Shown: positions 28,053 through 37,580 of the stretch, one piece after another
Numbering within the stretch: the stretch's first letter is position 1
How the letters are laid out: each line of letters opens with the position of its first letter
From: JAEUHM01 sp964538625
GTDB taxonomy: Bacteria > Verrucomicrobiota > Verrucomicrobiia > Verrucomicrobiales > Verrucomicrobiaceae
Assembly (NCBI GenBank): GCA_964538625.1
Contig: CAZIGH010000023.1
Span: 14,213-78,212, forward strand
Direction of reading: 5' to 3'
Length of the DNA stretch: 64,000 nucleotides
Position numbers and translations under genes: made by a program
Notes under the pieces: model-generated
What the model was told of the DNA's origin: nothing
The model's database searches: none
Seen by the model: the letters and a program-made list of their open reading frames with translations, nothing else

Positions 28053-28075
28053 GTTCCACAAAAATCATGTGGAAC
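28053..28075 (+). terminator. hairpin downstream of mrdA
   Basis: GTTCCACA (28053-28060) and TGTGGAAC (28068-28075) form an 8-bp perfect stem with a 7-nt loop, 3 bp after the mrdA stop. There is no U-run directly after it, though TTTTTTT follows about 25 bp later. It may be a terminator or mRNA-stabilising hairpin. The same 8-mers end the inverted-repeat element at 2083-2242. Confidence 0.4.
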
Positions 28076-28250
28076 GCTCTTACTTTCGAGAAAAAGAATC
28101 TTTTTTTCATTTCCCAGGTAACGTTTCGCCCTTTTCTGCATGGAACAGGGTGAGAAGCGCGACCCTGCCCCGCTGAAGGATTGGCACCCTCAAGTGCCCC
28201 TTTCTCCACTACCCGTGCCCGTCGCCTCTTCCTAACCTTTCTCCCGAAAC

Positions 28251-29606
28251 TCACTTGCCGATGCAGAAGCTGCTGAACACCACGTCCAGCAACTCCTCAA
28301 TGTCAACACGGCCCGAGATTTCGCCTAGAGCCTGAAGGGCCTCACGAAGCTCGAGCGCCGTAAACTCCGGTGCCTCCTCTCTCTCCAGACAGTCCAGCGC
28401 CGCCACGAGTCCACTGCGCACCCTTTCCAGGCAGGCCTTGTGCCGTGCGTTGATGGCCACAGGATGCTCCATGCTCCACTGCCCGCCGCGCATCACCGCC
28501 TCAGCAAGCGCATCCCTCAGCAAATCCAGCCCCTCACGTGTGGCGCAGGAAAGTGGCACCCCCACCTTCCAACTGCTATGCGTGCCCAGGTCAGCCTTGT
28601 TGAGAATCAGAACACGCCTTCCCGCCAGCTCATCAGGAAGCTTCACCCTCTTCGCTTCGTCCGCCGGCACACTCCCATCCACCACCTCCAGGATCAAATC
28701 TGCCCGTTCGATCTCCCGCTGCGTCCTCTCCATGCCGAACTGCTCCAGTTCATCCCCGCCCTGCCGAAGGCCCGCCGTGTCCACCAGTCGCAGAGGAATG
28801 CCATGGACCTGGACTACCTCCTCGATCGTGTCCCGCGTCGTACCCGCCACAGGGCTCACGATGGCCCGCTCAAAGCCCAGAAGCACATTCAGCAAGCTGC
28901 TCTTCCCCACATTCGGCTCACCGCAGATCACAGTGCGTGCTCCTTGGCGCAAAATGCGGCCATGCTCGCTTGTAGAGAGCAGCCGTTCGCATTTCTCACG
29001 CACCGCAGTGATCCGGCTGCGCAACGCCTCCCCCACGTCCGGTGAAATATCTTCCTCCGGGAAGTCAATGTACGCCTCCACATGCGCCAGCACCTCGATG
29101 AGTTCCTGCCGCATCTGCGACACGGCCTCGCCTATGAAGCCCTCCAGCTGCTCATTGGCCGCGCGCAGAGCCAGAGAAGACTGCGCCTGAATGAGATCCA
29201 TCACCGCCTCCGCCTGCGTCAGATCCATCTTGCCGTTCAAAAAAGCACGTTGGGTGAACTCTCCCGGCTCTGCGGGACGCGCTCCCGCAGCCAGCAGCGC
29301 CTCCAGCACCTTTTGCGTCACCAGCACCCCACCGTGGCAGTGCAACTCCACCACGTCTTCGCCCGTGTAAGACACAGGGGCGACGAAGCGGATGACCAGG
29401 GCACGATCCAGCACCGCACCCATCCTGTCCCGCAGCGCCATCACCCGGGCACGCCGAGGCTCCAGCCTGTCTATGCCATCTCCAGCCAACTGACGCACTA
29501 CGGCCAGCGCACCATCTCCAGAGACACGCACCACGCTCACTGCCGCCTCACCCAGTGCGGTAGAGATGGCAGCTATCGTTTCAGTATGAGGCAGAGCAGA
29601 CGTCAT
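28251..29606 (-). CDS. mnmE: tRNA modification GTPase MnmE
   Basis: The 451-residue protein shows the MnmE order: an N-terminal tetrahydrofolate-binding domain (TIAAISTALGEAAVSVVRVS), a helical domain, an inserted G domain (P-loop GEPNVGKSS, then VAGTTRDT, DTAG, NKAD), and the C-terminal catalytic cysteine motif FCIGK at the very end. With MnmG it installs aminomethyl-type groups on wobble uridine of tRNAs in the cytoplasm. Length and ends match the family. It stands alone, converging on mrdA. Confidence 0.95.
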   Translation of the reverse strand: MTSALPHTETIAAISTALGEAAVSVVRVSGDGALAVVRQLAGDGIDRLEPRRARVMALRDRMGAVLDRALVIRFVAPVSYTGEDVVELHCHGGVLVTQKVLEALLAAGARPAEPGEFTQRAFLNGKMDLTQAEAVMDLIQAQSSLALRAANEQLEGFIGEAVSQMRQELIEVLAHVEAYIDFPEEDISPDVGEALRSRITAVREKCERLLSTSEHGRILRQGARTVICGEPNVGKSSLLNVLLGFERAIVSPVAGTTRDTIEEVVQVHGIPLRLVDTAGLRQGGDELEQFGMERTQREIERADLILEVVDGSVPADEAKRVKLPDELAGRRVLILNKADLGTHSSWKVGVPLSCATREGLDLLRDALAEAVMRGGQWSMEHPVAINARHKACLERVRSGLVAALDCLEREEAPEFTALELREALQALGEISGRVDIEELLDVVFSSFCIGK

Positions 29607-29671
29607 GCCTTACTCTGGCAAGGCACCGTGGAAGGGCAAAAACAAACACCCTCACCACCACGCAGCGTCCT

Positions 29672-31609
29672 TCAAAAATCCCAGCGTCTCGAGACACCGG
29701 AGGATGGCTTCATCTCCACCCAGTCCAGACTGAATGGCGCCTCCCCCCCAGGCAAGTAAAGACGCACGTGCTCCAGCGTCCCCTCCACAGGGATCATCAC
29801 CCTCGTTTCCCCTCCACCGGCAGGAAACTCCAGATCAACCGTCTGTCCTTCCGCCGGAAACGTTTCCTGATCTGACGTTCGCCACTGCACCCTGCCCTTT
29901 CCTCCCGCACTTTCCGTTGCGAGACACAGCATCACGGGCCCCGCCAGCTTCAGACCGGTAGCGCCCAGGAAGGCACGCGGCGTTTCACTCTTCACCAAGA
30001 GCTTCCCGTCTCCCTCCGTAGCAGTGCAGCCCTTCGGCACCCAAGGACGCTCCCCGCGTGGCCTCCCTTCGGCCACCCCCTTGTATGCCGGGTTCGGACG
30101 CGGGTAATCCGCCTCTGTCTCTTTCAGAAAGCCATCTATCAAACGGTCCAGTTCCTTCACCTTTTCCGGAAGGCTCGCTGCCAGATTGTTCGCCTCGCCC
30201 AGGTCCTGGTCCAAGTCATACAGCTCGTAACGCAGAGGATCCTCCGCAGTGGGCGTAAACCATCGGATCAGCTTCAGCGCACCCTTCCTCACCGTCACAC
30301 CCCCGCGCCCCACACCGCCATGCGGAAAGTAGTTGAAGAACTGATCTCTCTTCAAATCCCCCTCACCCTTCAGCACACGGGCGTAGCTGACGCCATCCAC
30401 CTTCTGCGCGGGAGGCACTTCCTCACCGAGCATCGACATCAGTGTGGGGTAAAAGTCAATGTGCCCCACCAGTGAAGCATTGCTCACTCCAGCCGGTATC
30501 TTCCCCGGCCAGCGCCAGATGAGCGGCACACGCGTGCCACCTTCATACAGTGTCCCCTTTCCATTCCTGAGAGGAGCATTGTTCGTCGGCGGTTGCACGC
30601 CCGCCCACTTGCGCCAGTCCGCCAGTTGCGGATTCTCCGCACCGCTCTTCTTCCGCTTGCCATCCTCTGCGGTGTTGCTGTGCACGTTGCCGCCATTGTC
30701 CGAGTTGAAGATCACGATCGTGTTATCCGCCAAGCCATTCCTTTCCAGACAATCAAGGATGCGGCCAAAGCACTCATCTACACTCTTGAGCATGGATGCC
30801 ATGACAGGATTCCCCTGCCCCTGCGCCGCAGCCTTTTTGGCAAAATAGGCCGTGTACTCAGGCTTGTGACCCCACGGGCCGTGGACGCCATAACACCACA
30901 GATTGAGGAAAAACGGTCCCTCCTTGTTCGCAGTGATGAACTTCTCCGCCTCCTCAGCCTGCCGATCCACGATGTATTCTCCCTCTGGACCGTCCGTGAT
31001 GTTGCCCACCCTCACACGCCCCCGCGGCTCTCCCTCCGCCACTACACCGTAGGGCGAAAAATAGTCCCCCGGCGGTCCAGGATCAGGATGGCAGTGAAAC
31101 GTCACATCAAATCCCTGCTGCTCCGGCCAGTGCGGCCGTGTCAGACCCACATGCCACTTCCCAATGTGCGCCGTTCGGTAGCCCATCTCCTTCAGGGCTT
31201 CTGCATACGTGAACTCCGCCGGGTCCAGGTAGTTTTTGCTCTCCGGAGACAGCATGGGCTGGTTCGCCGGGCCTGTCTGCGGCAGGAAGACGTGCCCCTC
31301 CGGCTGAGGCGGCTGGTGCCCGCTCGCCGTGGTCACTCCGTGACGCGGTGGATGCTTGCCAGACAGCAGGGTGGCGCGTGTCGGCGAGCAAAGGGGGTTC
31401 GCATACGCTTGAGTAAACAGCATCCCCTCCTTCGCAAAGGCATCAATGCGCGGCGTCTCGTAGTATGCCGAGCCATAGACTCCGCAGTCTCGCCAGCCCA
31501 TGTCATCCACCAGGAAAAACACCACATTCGGACGGGAAGCGGCCAAAGCAGCCGAACTGATCAAAGCCAACGCCAAAGCGCAAAGTCGAAACATCTGCCT
31601 GTAACGCAC
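29672..31609 (-). CDS. sulfatase (formylglycine-dependent, S1 family), secreted
   Basis: The 645-residue protein has a signal peptide (ending near SSAALAA) and the type I sulfatase start NVVFFLVDDMGW. The fGly motif is C74-S-P-T-R78, then LLSGKHP, IGKWHVG, and the metal ligands in FNSDNGGN. The Cys must be converted to formylglycine by an FGE or anSME enzyme not present in this window. It hydrolyses sulfate esters; the substrate cannot be assigned. A C-terminal beta-rich extension of about 100 residues follows the usual sulfatase end and may bind carbohydrate. It diverges from the ABC binding-protein gene across 125 bp. Confidence 0.92.
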   Translation of the reverse strand: MRYRQMFRLCALALALISSAALAASRPNVVFFLVDDMGWRDCGVYGSAYYETPRIDAFAKEGMLFTQAYANPLCSPTRATLLSGKHPPRHGVTTASGHQPPQPEGHVFLPQTGPANQPMLSPESKNYLDPAEFTYAEALKEMGYRTAHIGKWHVGLTRPHWPEQQGFDVTFHCHPDPGPPGDYFSPYGVVAEGEPRGRVRVGNITDGPEGEYIVDRQAEEAEKFITANKEGPFFLNLWCYGVHGPWGHKPEYTAYFAKKAAAQGQGNPVMASMLKSVDECFGRILDCLERNGLADNTIVIFNSDNGGNVHSNTAEDGKRKKSGAENPQLADWRKWAGVQPPTNNAPLRNGKGTLYEGGTRVPLIWRWPGKIPAGVSNASLVGHIDFYPTLMSMLGEEVPPAQKVDGVSYARVLKGEGDLKRDQFFNYFPHGGVGRGGVTVRKGALKLIRWFTPTAEDPLRYELYDLDQDLGEANNLAASLPEKVKELDRLIDGFLKETEADYPRPNPAYKGVAEGRPRGERPWVPKGCTATEGDGKLLVKSETPRAFLGATGLKLAGPVMLCLATESAGGKGRVQWRTSDQETFPAEGQTVDLEFPAGGGETRVMIPVEGTLEHVRLYLPGGEAPFSLDWVEMKPSSGVSRRWDF

Positions 31610-31734
31610 CCATTACCAGCCTCTTTCCCCACCCTTCGCCTCTGTGCATCAAAGTCGCAGGCAAGCTTCTTGAATCGTTCACTCATGATCCATCGCTATG
31701 GACATCCCGGCGCGTTTCCCCTACAACCACACTC

Positions 31735-32688
31735 ATGGAACTTAGACTCATGCTCGGCACGCTGCTCGCCCTCATGCTCGCCGCTTGCAGCAAGCCCGCA
31801 GAAAATGGCACCGGCTCACGAGGCACCATCGCCGTATCGCTGCTCACCCTGGAGAACCCGTTTTTCAAAATCATCGGCGACCACCTTCAGGACGAGGCCG
31901 TAAAGCGTGGTTTCACCACACTCGTAGTCAGCGCGGACAAGGACATGGCCAAGCAGGGCAACCAAGTGAAGGACTTCATTGTCAAAAAAGTGGACGCCAT
32001 CGTCCTCAGCCCCTGTGACCCGAAGTCCATCGTGCCAGTCATCCAGGAGGCCAATGCCGCAGGCATCCCCGTCTTCACCGTCGATATCCCATGCCCGGAT
32101 CCTTCTGCAAAAGTAGTCACCCAGATCGCCACGGACAACTACGGTGGCGGAAAAGAAGCGGCACAGGCCATGATCGAAGTCCTCGGCAGCTCCGGCGGAA
32201 AAGTCGCCATCCTGCATCTCAAACAGGCCCAATCCTGCATCCTCCGCGTCAAAGGATTTCGTGAGGTCATCGACTCCCACAACACCAAGGGCGGCCCCAC
32301 GATCGACATCGTCATGGAACTCGACGGTGGCGGTGCCAGAGACATCGGCTACCGCGCAGCGGAAGATGCCCTCCAGTCCCATCCCGACCTCAGAGGCATC
32401 TTTGCCATCAATGACCCCTCCGCACTCGGTGCCCGTGCCGCACTGGAAAAGGCAAACAAGGCCGCACAGATCACCATCATCGGCTTCGACGGCATGAGAG
32501 AGGGCAGGCAAGCCATCAAAGAAGGAAAAATCTATGCCGACCCCATCCAGTTCCCGGACCGCATGGGGCGCGAAATCGTGAAAGCCTTCGAAGCCTGGTC
32601 TCAAGGACGCGAGGTGCCGCCTGAGATCCTCATTCCCACCCAGCTCTACCGCCGCGCCGATGCAGAGGCAGACGCTGAACTGCGTTGA
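31735..32688 (+). CDS. sugar-type ABC transporter substrate-binding lipoprotein (RbsB-like)
   Basis: The 317-residue product has a lipoprotein signal (lipobox LAAC near residue 18) and a periplasmic-binding-protein fold of the LacI/RbsB type. The start of the mature domain reads TIAVSLLTLENPFFKIIGDH, and the segment KDFIVKKVDAIVLSPCDPKS is typical of ribose, xylose or inositol binding proteins. The permease gene follows after 6 bp, so the two form an operon. The mature protein would be tethered to a membrane and deliver ligand to the permease. The ligand is not identifiable. No ATPase gene of the RbsA type is adjacent. Confidence 0.88.
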   Translation: MELRLMLGTLLALMLAACSKPAENGTGSRGTIAVSLLTLENPFFKIIGDHLQDEAVKRGFTTLVVSADKDMAKQGNQVKDFIVKKVDAIVLSPCDPKSIVPVIQEANAAGIPVFTVDIPCPDPSAKVVTQIATDNYGGGKEAAQAMIEVLGSSGGKVAILHLKQAQSCILRVKGFREVIDSHNTKGGPTIDIVMELDGGGARDIGYRAAEDALQSHPDLRGIFAINDPSALGARAALEKANKAAQITIIGFDGMREGRQAIKEGKIYADPIQFPDRMGREIVKAFEAWSQGREVPPEILIPTQLYRRADAEADAELR

Positions 32689-32694
32689 GACCAA

Positions 32695-34002
32695 ATGAAA
32701 ATCACCTTTTCCAAACTCCTCGCCCACTACGGCATGGTGGTGGTGCTCATCACACTCTGCGGCTTCTTCAGCGCCGTCACCTACACAGAGCAATCCCTCT
32801 CCGGCTCCGCAGCCATCCAGCAGCTCGCAGACACCGTCCAGCGTGGCCAGCGCGCCATCATCATCGGAGGAGCCACCACCGGAGAACTCGCCAGCAGCGT
32901 GGAACTCCGCAAGCAACTTGAAGCCAAAGCAGTCACCGTGCTCGAACAGGTGAATGGCGAGCCAAGAACCGCCCTTCTCGCCTTGCAGAAGCACGCATCC
33001 ACCGGTGGAGTGGACGCCATTGTGTGCACCGAAATCTCAGCGCGTTGGCTGGTTTTTGAGACGATTGGTGAAGACCTTCCTAGCCTCGCCACCGCCCGCA
33101 TCATCAAGCCACAGCGCTACTCCTACCCGAACTTTCTCAAGGCAGACAACCTGCTCAACATCGCCAACCAGATCGCCGTCATCGCCATCGTCGCCATCGG
33201 CATGACCATGGTCATCATCGCCGGCGGCATCGACCTCGCAGTCGGCAGCTTCATCGCCCTCTCCGCCGTATTGGTCAGCACCTTCATCCGCGACTACGGA
33301 GGCGGCCCCCATGCCACCACACTCACTCTCACCGCTTGCAGCCTGGCTGCCATCCTGCTCTGCGGACTGCTCGGCGGCTTCTCCGGCCTCATGGTCACAC
33401 GTTTCGACATCCCGCCCTTCATTGTCACCCTGGGAATGATGCTCGTAGCCAGCGGCCTCGCCTACCGGATCGCAGACGGACAATCCATCTCCGCCATGCC
33501 AGATTCGTTTGTATGGCTCGGGCGCGGAGCCGACCTCCTCGGCCTGCCGAATGCCGTGCTCCTCATGTTTCTCCTCTACGGCCTCGCCCACATCCTCATG
33601 TCCTACACCGCGCTTGGCAGGCACCTGTATGCCGTGGGAGGAAACAGAGAGGCAGCCCAGATCTCCGGCATACCCATCGCCAGAACACTGCTCACCACCT
33701 ACATCGTCAGCGGCCTCCTCGCAGGGCTCGGCGGTGTCATCATGACCTCCCAGCTCAAGAGCGGCTCCCCAGCCTATGGTGTCATGTACGAACTCTACGT
33801 CATCGCCGCCGTCGTCGTGGGTGGCACCAGCCTCAGCGGTGGAAAAGGGCGCATGGTCGGCACCCTCATCGGAGCCTTCACCATCGCCGTCATCCAAAAC
33901 GGCATGAACCTCACCAACGTCGAAAGCTACACCCAGAAAATCGTCCTCGGTCTCGTCATCCTGGGTGCCGTGCTACTGGACCGGATGCGGCGCCGGACAT
34001 GA
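32695..34002 (+). CDS. RbsC-type ABC transporter permease with extra periplasmic domain
   Basis: The 435-residue protein matches sugar ABC permeases of the RbsC/AraH family from about residue 145 on: NLLNIANQIAVIAIVAIGMT, the GGIDLAVGS signature, FIVTLGMM, GREAAQISGI-like NREAAQISGI, and GGTSLSGGKGRMVGTLIGA. Unusually, about 100 residues (roughly 35-140) lie between the first membrane helix and the usual second one. They include a Rossmann-like stretch AIIIGGATTGELASSVEL, so the protein is longer than the usual 320-340 residues. The binding lipoprotein is just upstream; no ATPase gene follows. The downstream gene is unrelated. Confidence 0.87.
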   Translation: MKITFSKLLAHYGMVVVLITLCGFFSAVTYTEQSLSGSAAIQQLADTVQRGQRAIIIGGATTGELASSVELRKQLEAKAVTVLEQVNGEPRTALLALQKHASTGGVDAIVCTEISARWLVFETIGEDLPSLATARIIKPQRYSYPNFLKADNLLNIANQIAVIAIVAIGMTMVIIAGGIDLAVGSFIALSAVLVSTFIRDYGGGPHATTLTLTACSLAAILLCGLLGGFSGLMVTRFDIPPFIVTLGMMLVASGLAYRIADGQSISAMPDSFVWLGRGADLLGLPNAVLLMFLLYGLAHILMSYTALGRHLYAVGGNREAAQISGIPIARTLLTTYIVSGLLAGLGGVIMTSQLKSGSPAYGVMYELYVIAAVVVGGTSLSGGKGRMVGTLIGAFTIAVIQNGMNLTNVESYTQKIVLGLVILGAVLLDRMRRRT

Positions 34003-34147
34003 GCACCCCTTGCCCTTAATGCCGAACACCCGCCCTTGCCGCACGCACCAGCCGCCGTTTCTGCCAGAACTTCTGCACTCCCGGCATTGCGTGCCGTCAT
34101 TGCGTTCGCTAGTCTCACACCCTCCCGCACACTGACTTCTTTTCACC

Positions 34148-36622
34148 ATGACGATCACACCGGACCAATATGAAAAGCTGGGCACCTTTTACCTGGGCCG
34201 CGGCTACGACATCGACAAAAAAGAGCTCAAGGACGACCTCGTGCTCTATGACTCCAAGGACCTCGTGACCCACGGCGTGGTGCTCGGCATGACAGGCTCC
34301 GGAAAAACAGGCCTCTGCCTCGCACTGCTCGAAGAAGCAGCCATGGACGGCATCCCCGTCATCGCCATTGATCCCAAAGGCGACATCGGCAACCTCTTGT
34401 TCACCTTCCCAGACCTTAGTGGCGAAAAGCTCAAGCCGTGGGTGAACGAGGATGACGCTCGGCGCAAAGGCGTGACGCTCGAAGAGTATGCTGACAAGCA
34501 AGCTGAGACTTGGAAGAAAGGCCTTGGAGACTGGGGTCAGTCTCTGGACCGCATCAAGAAGCTCAGAGAGACCACCGAGATGAGCATCTACACCCCAGGC
34601 AGCAGTGCTGGTCTGCCCGTCTCCATCCTCAGCTCCCTCGACGCCCCGGAAGACGAAGTCATGGAGGACCGCGAGACCCTGGGTGACCGCATCGAGAGCA
34701 CCGTGAGTTCCATCCTCGCCCTCTGTGACATCGCCGCAGATCCCGTCCAGTCCCGGGAGCACATCCTCATCTCCAACATCATCGGCCACTGCTGGGCAAA
34801 GAAACAGAACGTCACCATCGAGAACCTCGTGCGCCTCATCCAGCAGCCGCCCGTGCGCAAGATCGGCGTCGAAAACGTGGACAACTTCTTCCCCGAAGAC
34901 AAACGCAACGCTCTCGCGATGAAGCTCAACAACCTCATCGCCAGCCCAGGCTTCGCCGCCTGGATGCAGGGCGAGCCTCTCGACATCCAGCGCATGTATT
35001 ACACCCCGGATGGCAAGCCACGCATCAGCATCTTCTGCATCGCTCACCTCAGCGACACCGAGCGCATGTTCTTCGTCTCCCTGCTCATGAACCAGCTCCT
35101 CGGCTGGATGCGCGCCCAGAGCGGCACCACCTCCCTGCGCGCCTTGTTCTACATGGACGAGATCTTCGGCTACCTGCCGCCCACGGCCAATCCACCCAGC
35201 AAAAAACCCTTCATGATTCTCCTCAAACAAGCACGCGCCTTCGGACTCGGCCTGCTTGTCGCCACACAAAACCCCGTGGACCTGGACTACAAAGCCCTCT
35301 CCAACATCGGCACCTGGTTCCTCGGCCGCCTGCAAACCGAGCGTGACAAAGCGCGTGTGCTAGATGGGCTCGAAGGCGCGCTCACCGCCCAGGGTGCCGG
35401 GTTTGACCGCTCCCAGCTTGACAAAATGCTCGCCTCCCTGGGGAACCGCATCTTCCTCATGAACAACGTCCATGAAGACGGCCCCATGGTATTCCACGTG
35501 CGCTGGGTCATGACCTACCTCCGCGGTCCGCTCGCACGCGCAGAAATCAAAAAACTCATGGACCCCGTGCGCCCACCGCCCAGCAACACCAAAAACGCAC
35601 AGGGAGAGGACGACGGCTTTGCACCACCAGGAGCCACCGCCAGCAGCAGCGGCGCACGCAACACTCACCGGCCCAAGCTCCCCGATGACGTGGATGAATA
35701 CTTCCTCCCCGTCGCCGCTGGTGTGGACTCGGATGCCCTTTGCTACGTGCCCGCCATCCTCCAGTCCGTCAGCGTCAACATCGACGACCCTAAACGCAAG
35801 ATCACCGGGCGCAGCATCGTCACCCGCGTCAATGGCATCGACATCGAAAACCAGAAAGTCCTCTGGGACAAAGCGCTCGACTTACCGAAAGACCTGGACG
35901 TCACCACCCTCGGGAAAAATCCGGAGGACGGCGAAGTCGAGTATGCAGACCTCCCCAGCGCCGCCATGAAGTCCAAGACCTACACCTCCATCAAGACCGC
36001 CTTCGTGGACTCCGTGTACGCCAGCCACTTCATCGAGGTCAACTACAGCCCCCTCCTGGACGCCTGGTCCAACCCCGGAGAAACGCTGGACCAGTTCAAG
36101 GCCCGCATCACCACCACCGCCCGCGAACTCCGGGACAAAGCTATCGAAGATCTCCGGGCCAAAACCGCCAAAACCGTCAAAGCACTCGAAGACAAAATGA
36201 CCAAGGCACTGGACAAAATGGAAACCCAGAAAGCACAGGCATCCTCCGCCAAACTGCAAACCGCCATCCAAATCGGCACGGGGCTTCTCGGAGCCCTCTT
36301 CGGGCGCAAAGGGGGCATGGGAGCCATCGGCGGCATCGCCAAATCCACCACCGTCAGCAGTGCCTCACGCGCTTGGAAGGAAGGGCGGGAGGCCGCCAGT
36401 GCCGAGGCCGAGCTGGACCGCATGAAGGCCGAATACGAAGCCATCCACCGCCAAGTGGAGGACGAAACACAGTCCATCCGAGACAAGTATGATCCGACCA
36501 CCCTCGCCGTCGAGACTCAAAAAATCACCCCCGTGAAAAAGAACATCCAGCCCGTCGCCGTGGGCATCCTCTGGCTCCCGCACGAACGCCGCGGAAGCAG
36601 CTTGCGCAAAGCCTGGGCATAG
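34148..36622 (+). CDS. HerA/FtsK-like ATP-binding protein
   Basis: The 824-residue protein has a P-loop ATPase of the HerA/FtsK clan: Walker A GMTGSGKTG (about residues 47-55), a Walker B-like FYMDEIFGY near 340, and a sensor region with LLVATQNPVDLDYKALSN. A linker and a C-terminal part with a coiled coil follow (about 655-700, KTVKALEDKMTKALDKME), then a Gly-rich helix and a second coiled coil. Families of this build are annotated as DUF853-like or helicase HerA-like proteins with unknown DNA-related roles. No nurA nuclease gene is adjacent, so the role in end resection known for archaeal HerA cannot be assumed. Confidence 0.8.
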   Translation: MTITPDQYEKLGTFYLGRGYDIDKKELKDDLVLYDSKDLVTHGVVLGMTGSGKTGLCLALLEEAAMDGIPVIAIDPKGDIGNLLFTFPDLSGEKLKPWVNEDDARRKGVTLEEYADKQAETWKKGLGDWGQSLDRIKKLRETTEMSIYTPGSSAGLPVSILSSLDAPEDEVMEDRETLGDRIESTVSSILALCDIAADPVQSREHILISNIIGHCWAKKQNVTIENLVRLIQQPPVRKIGVENVDNFFPEDKRNALAMKLNNLIASPGFAAWMQGEPLDIQRMYYTPDGKPRISIFCIAHLSDTERMFFVSLLMNQLLGWMRAQSGTTSLRALFYMDEIFGYLPPTANPPSKKPFMILLKQARAFGLGLLVATQNPVDLDYKALSNIGTWFLGRLQTERDKARVLDGLEGALTAQGAGFDRSQLDKMLASLGNRIFLMNNVHEDGPMVFHVRWVMTYLRGPLARAEIKKLMDPVRPPPSNTKNAQGEDDGFAPPGATASSSGARNTHRPKLPDDVDEYFLPVAAGVDSDALCYVPAILQSVSVNIDDPKRKITGRSIVTRVNGIDIENQKVLWDKALDLPKDLDVTTLGKNPEDGEVEYADLPSAAMKSKTYTSIKTAFVDSVYASHFIEVNYSPLLDAWSNPGETLDQFKARITTTARELRDKAIEDLRAKTAKTVKALEDKMTKALDKMETQKAQASSAKLQTAIQIGTGLLGALFGRKGGMGAIGGIAKSTTVSSASRAWKEGREAASAEAELDRMKAEYEAIHRQVEDETQSIRDKYDPTTLAVETQKITPVKKNIQPVAVGILWLPHERRGSSLRKAWA

Positions 36623-36640
36623 ACCCACCCACGACCGACC

Positions 36641-37498
36641 TCACGGCTCCGCCTTAGGGTTGGCCATGAACTTGAGAAGCAGCGAACGCGCCGCATCGTC
36701 CTTTTCGGCGATGCGGTGGCCCACACTGCCGTGGTCGCGTCCGGGGATCTGGACACCCGTGATGTGCGGTTGCTTCGCCCCTTTGAGCAAAGCCACGAGA
36801 AAGGCGTTTTCTTCAGCGCGTGCTGGCATGTCGTTCTCTGCCCAAAGGATGAGCATCGGCGGCAGGCTCTTCTCAGCGGCATAACGAACGGGCGCAGCCT
36901 CGTCCGCCGTGACGCTGAAACGCCCCAGACCACGTTCGCTACGGATGGCATAGTGCGTCATGGTCTGTCCACTTACCGGAATGAGACCGGCCAGCGTATC
37001 AGGGGCCACGCCGTGCCTTTCCAAAAGCCGCGCATCCATGCCCACCATAAGAGTGAGGTAGCCGCCCGCAGAATGGCCGCCAACGAAGACCCGCTTCGCA
37101 TCCCCGCCATGGTCCGAGGTGTGCCGCACGGTCCAGGCCACCGCCGCAGCAGCGTCCTCGAGATAAGCAGGGTAACCGGCCTTGGGACTGAGACGGTAGT
37201 TCGGAACCACGACGGCCATTCCTTCCCCCGCAAGGCTGGCTGCGATTCTGACCGTCTCCTTGCCATCCTTGTTGCCGCCCGTCAGCCCTCCGCCGTGGAA
37301 CCATACCAAGGTAGCAAAGGCATGACTGGCAGCGGGAAGATAGACATCCAGCACGCAGCGGGAGCGCTCATATTCGTCGGCGGATGCCGCCTCTTTGTAT
37401 GGGACATCTGACAGGCTTGGAGTCTGAGCGAAACACAACGTGCCCCCAAGAATGGCGGCGAGCAAAATGCGGGAAGCAAGCAGGCGTAAAGGGTGCAT
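36641..37498 (-). CDS. alpha/beta hydrolase, secreted esterase (BD-FAE/lipase-like)
   Basis: The 285-residue protein has a signal peptide (ending near GTLCFA). Its oxyanion motif is HGGG in LVWFHGGGLTGGN, the nucleophile elbow is GHSAGG, and candidate acid and base lie in LWAENDMPAR and GRDHGS. It belongs with carbohydrate-type esterases that remove acyl groups from glycans. It follows the two sulfatase genes (37581-40710) on the same strand, with 82 bp between stop and start, which fits a glycan-degradation cluster. The start at 37498 gives the cleanest signal peptide. Confidence 0.85.
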   Translation of the reverse strand: MHPLRLLASRILLAAILGGTLCFAQTPSLSDVPYKEAASADEYERSRCVLDVYLPAASHAFATLVWFHGGGLTGGNKDGKETVRIAASLAGEGMAVVVPNYRLSPKAGYPAYLEDAAAAVAWTVRHTSDHGGDAKRVFVGGHSAGGYLTLMVGMDARLLERHGVAPDTLAGLIPVSGQTMTHYAIRSERGLGRFSVTADEAAPVRYAAEKSLPPMLILWAENDMPARAEENAFLVALLKGAKQPHITGVQIPGRDHGSVGHRIAEKDDAARSLLLKFMANPKAEP

Positions 37499-37580
37499 GG
37501 TAGGCGTGATTCTGTGTCTCATCTGACGGATCAAAGAATAGATGCTCAAGCGGAAAAGGGCCAACCGAAGAGGTGGTCCA

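Noticed and set aside
31670..31699. Possible promoter TTGAAT...CGCTAT upstream of the ABC binding-protein gene
   Set aside because: The -10 match is only two of six positions, so it is not distinguishable from chance.
31816..33897. Minus-strand frames of about 390 and 290 residues opposite the ABC transporter genes
   Set aside because: Acidic, His/Gly-rich composition typical of antisense frames; the plus-strand genes are clearly real.
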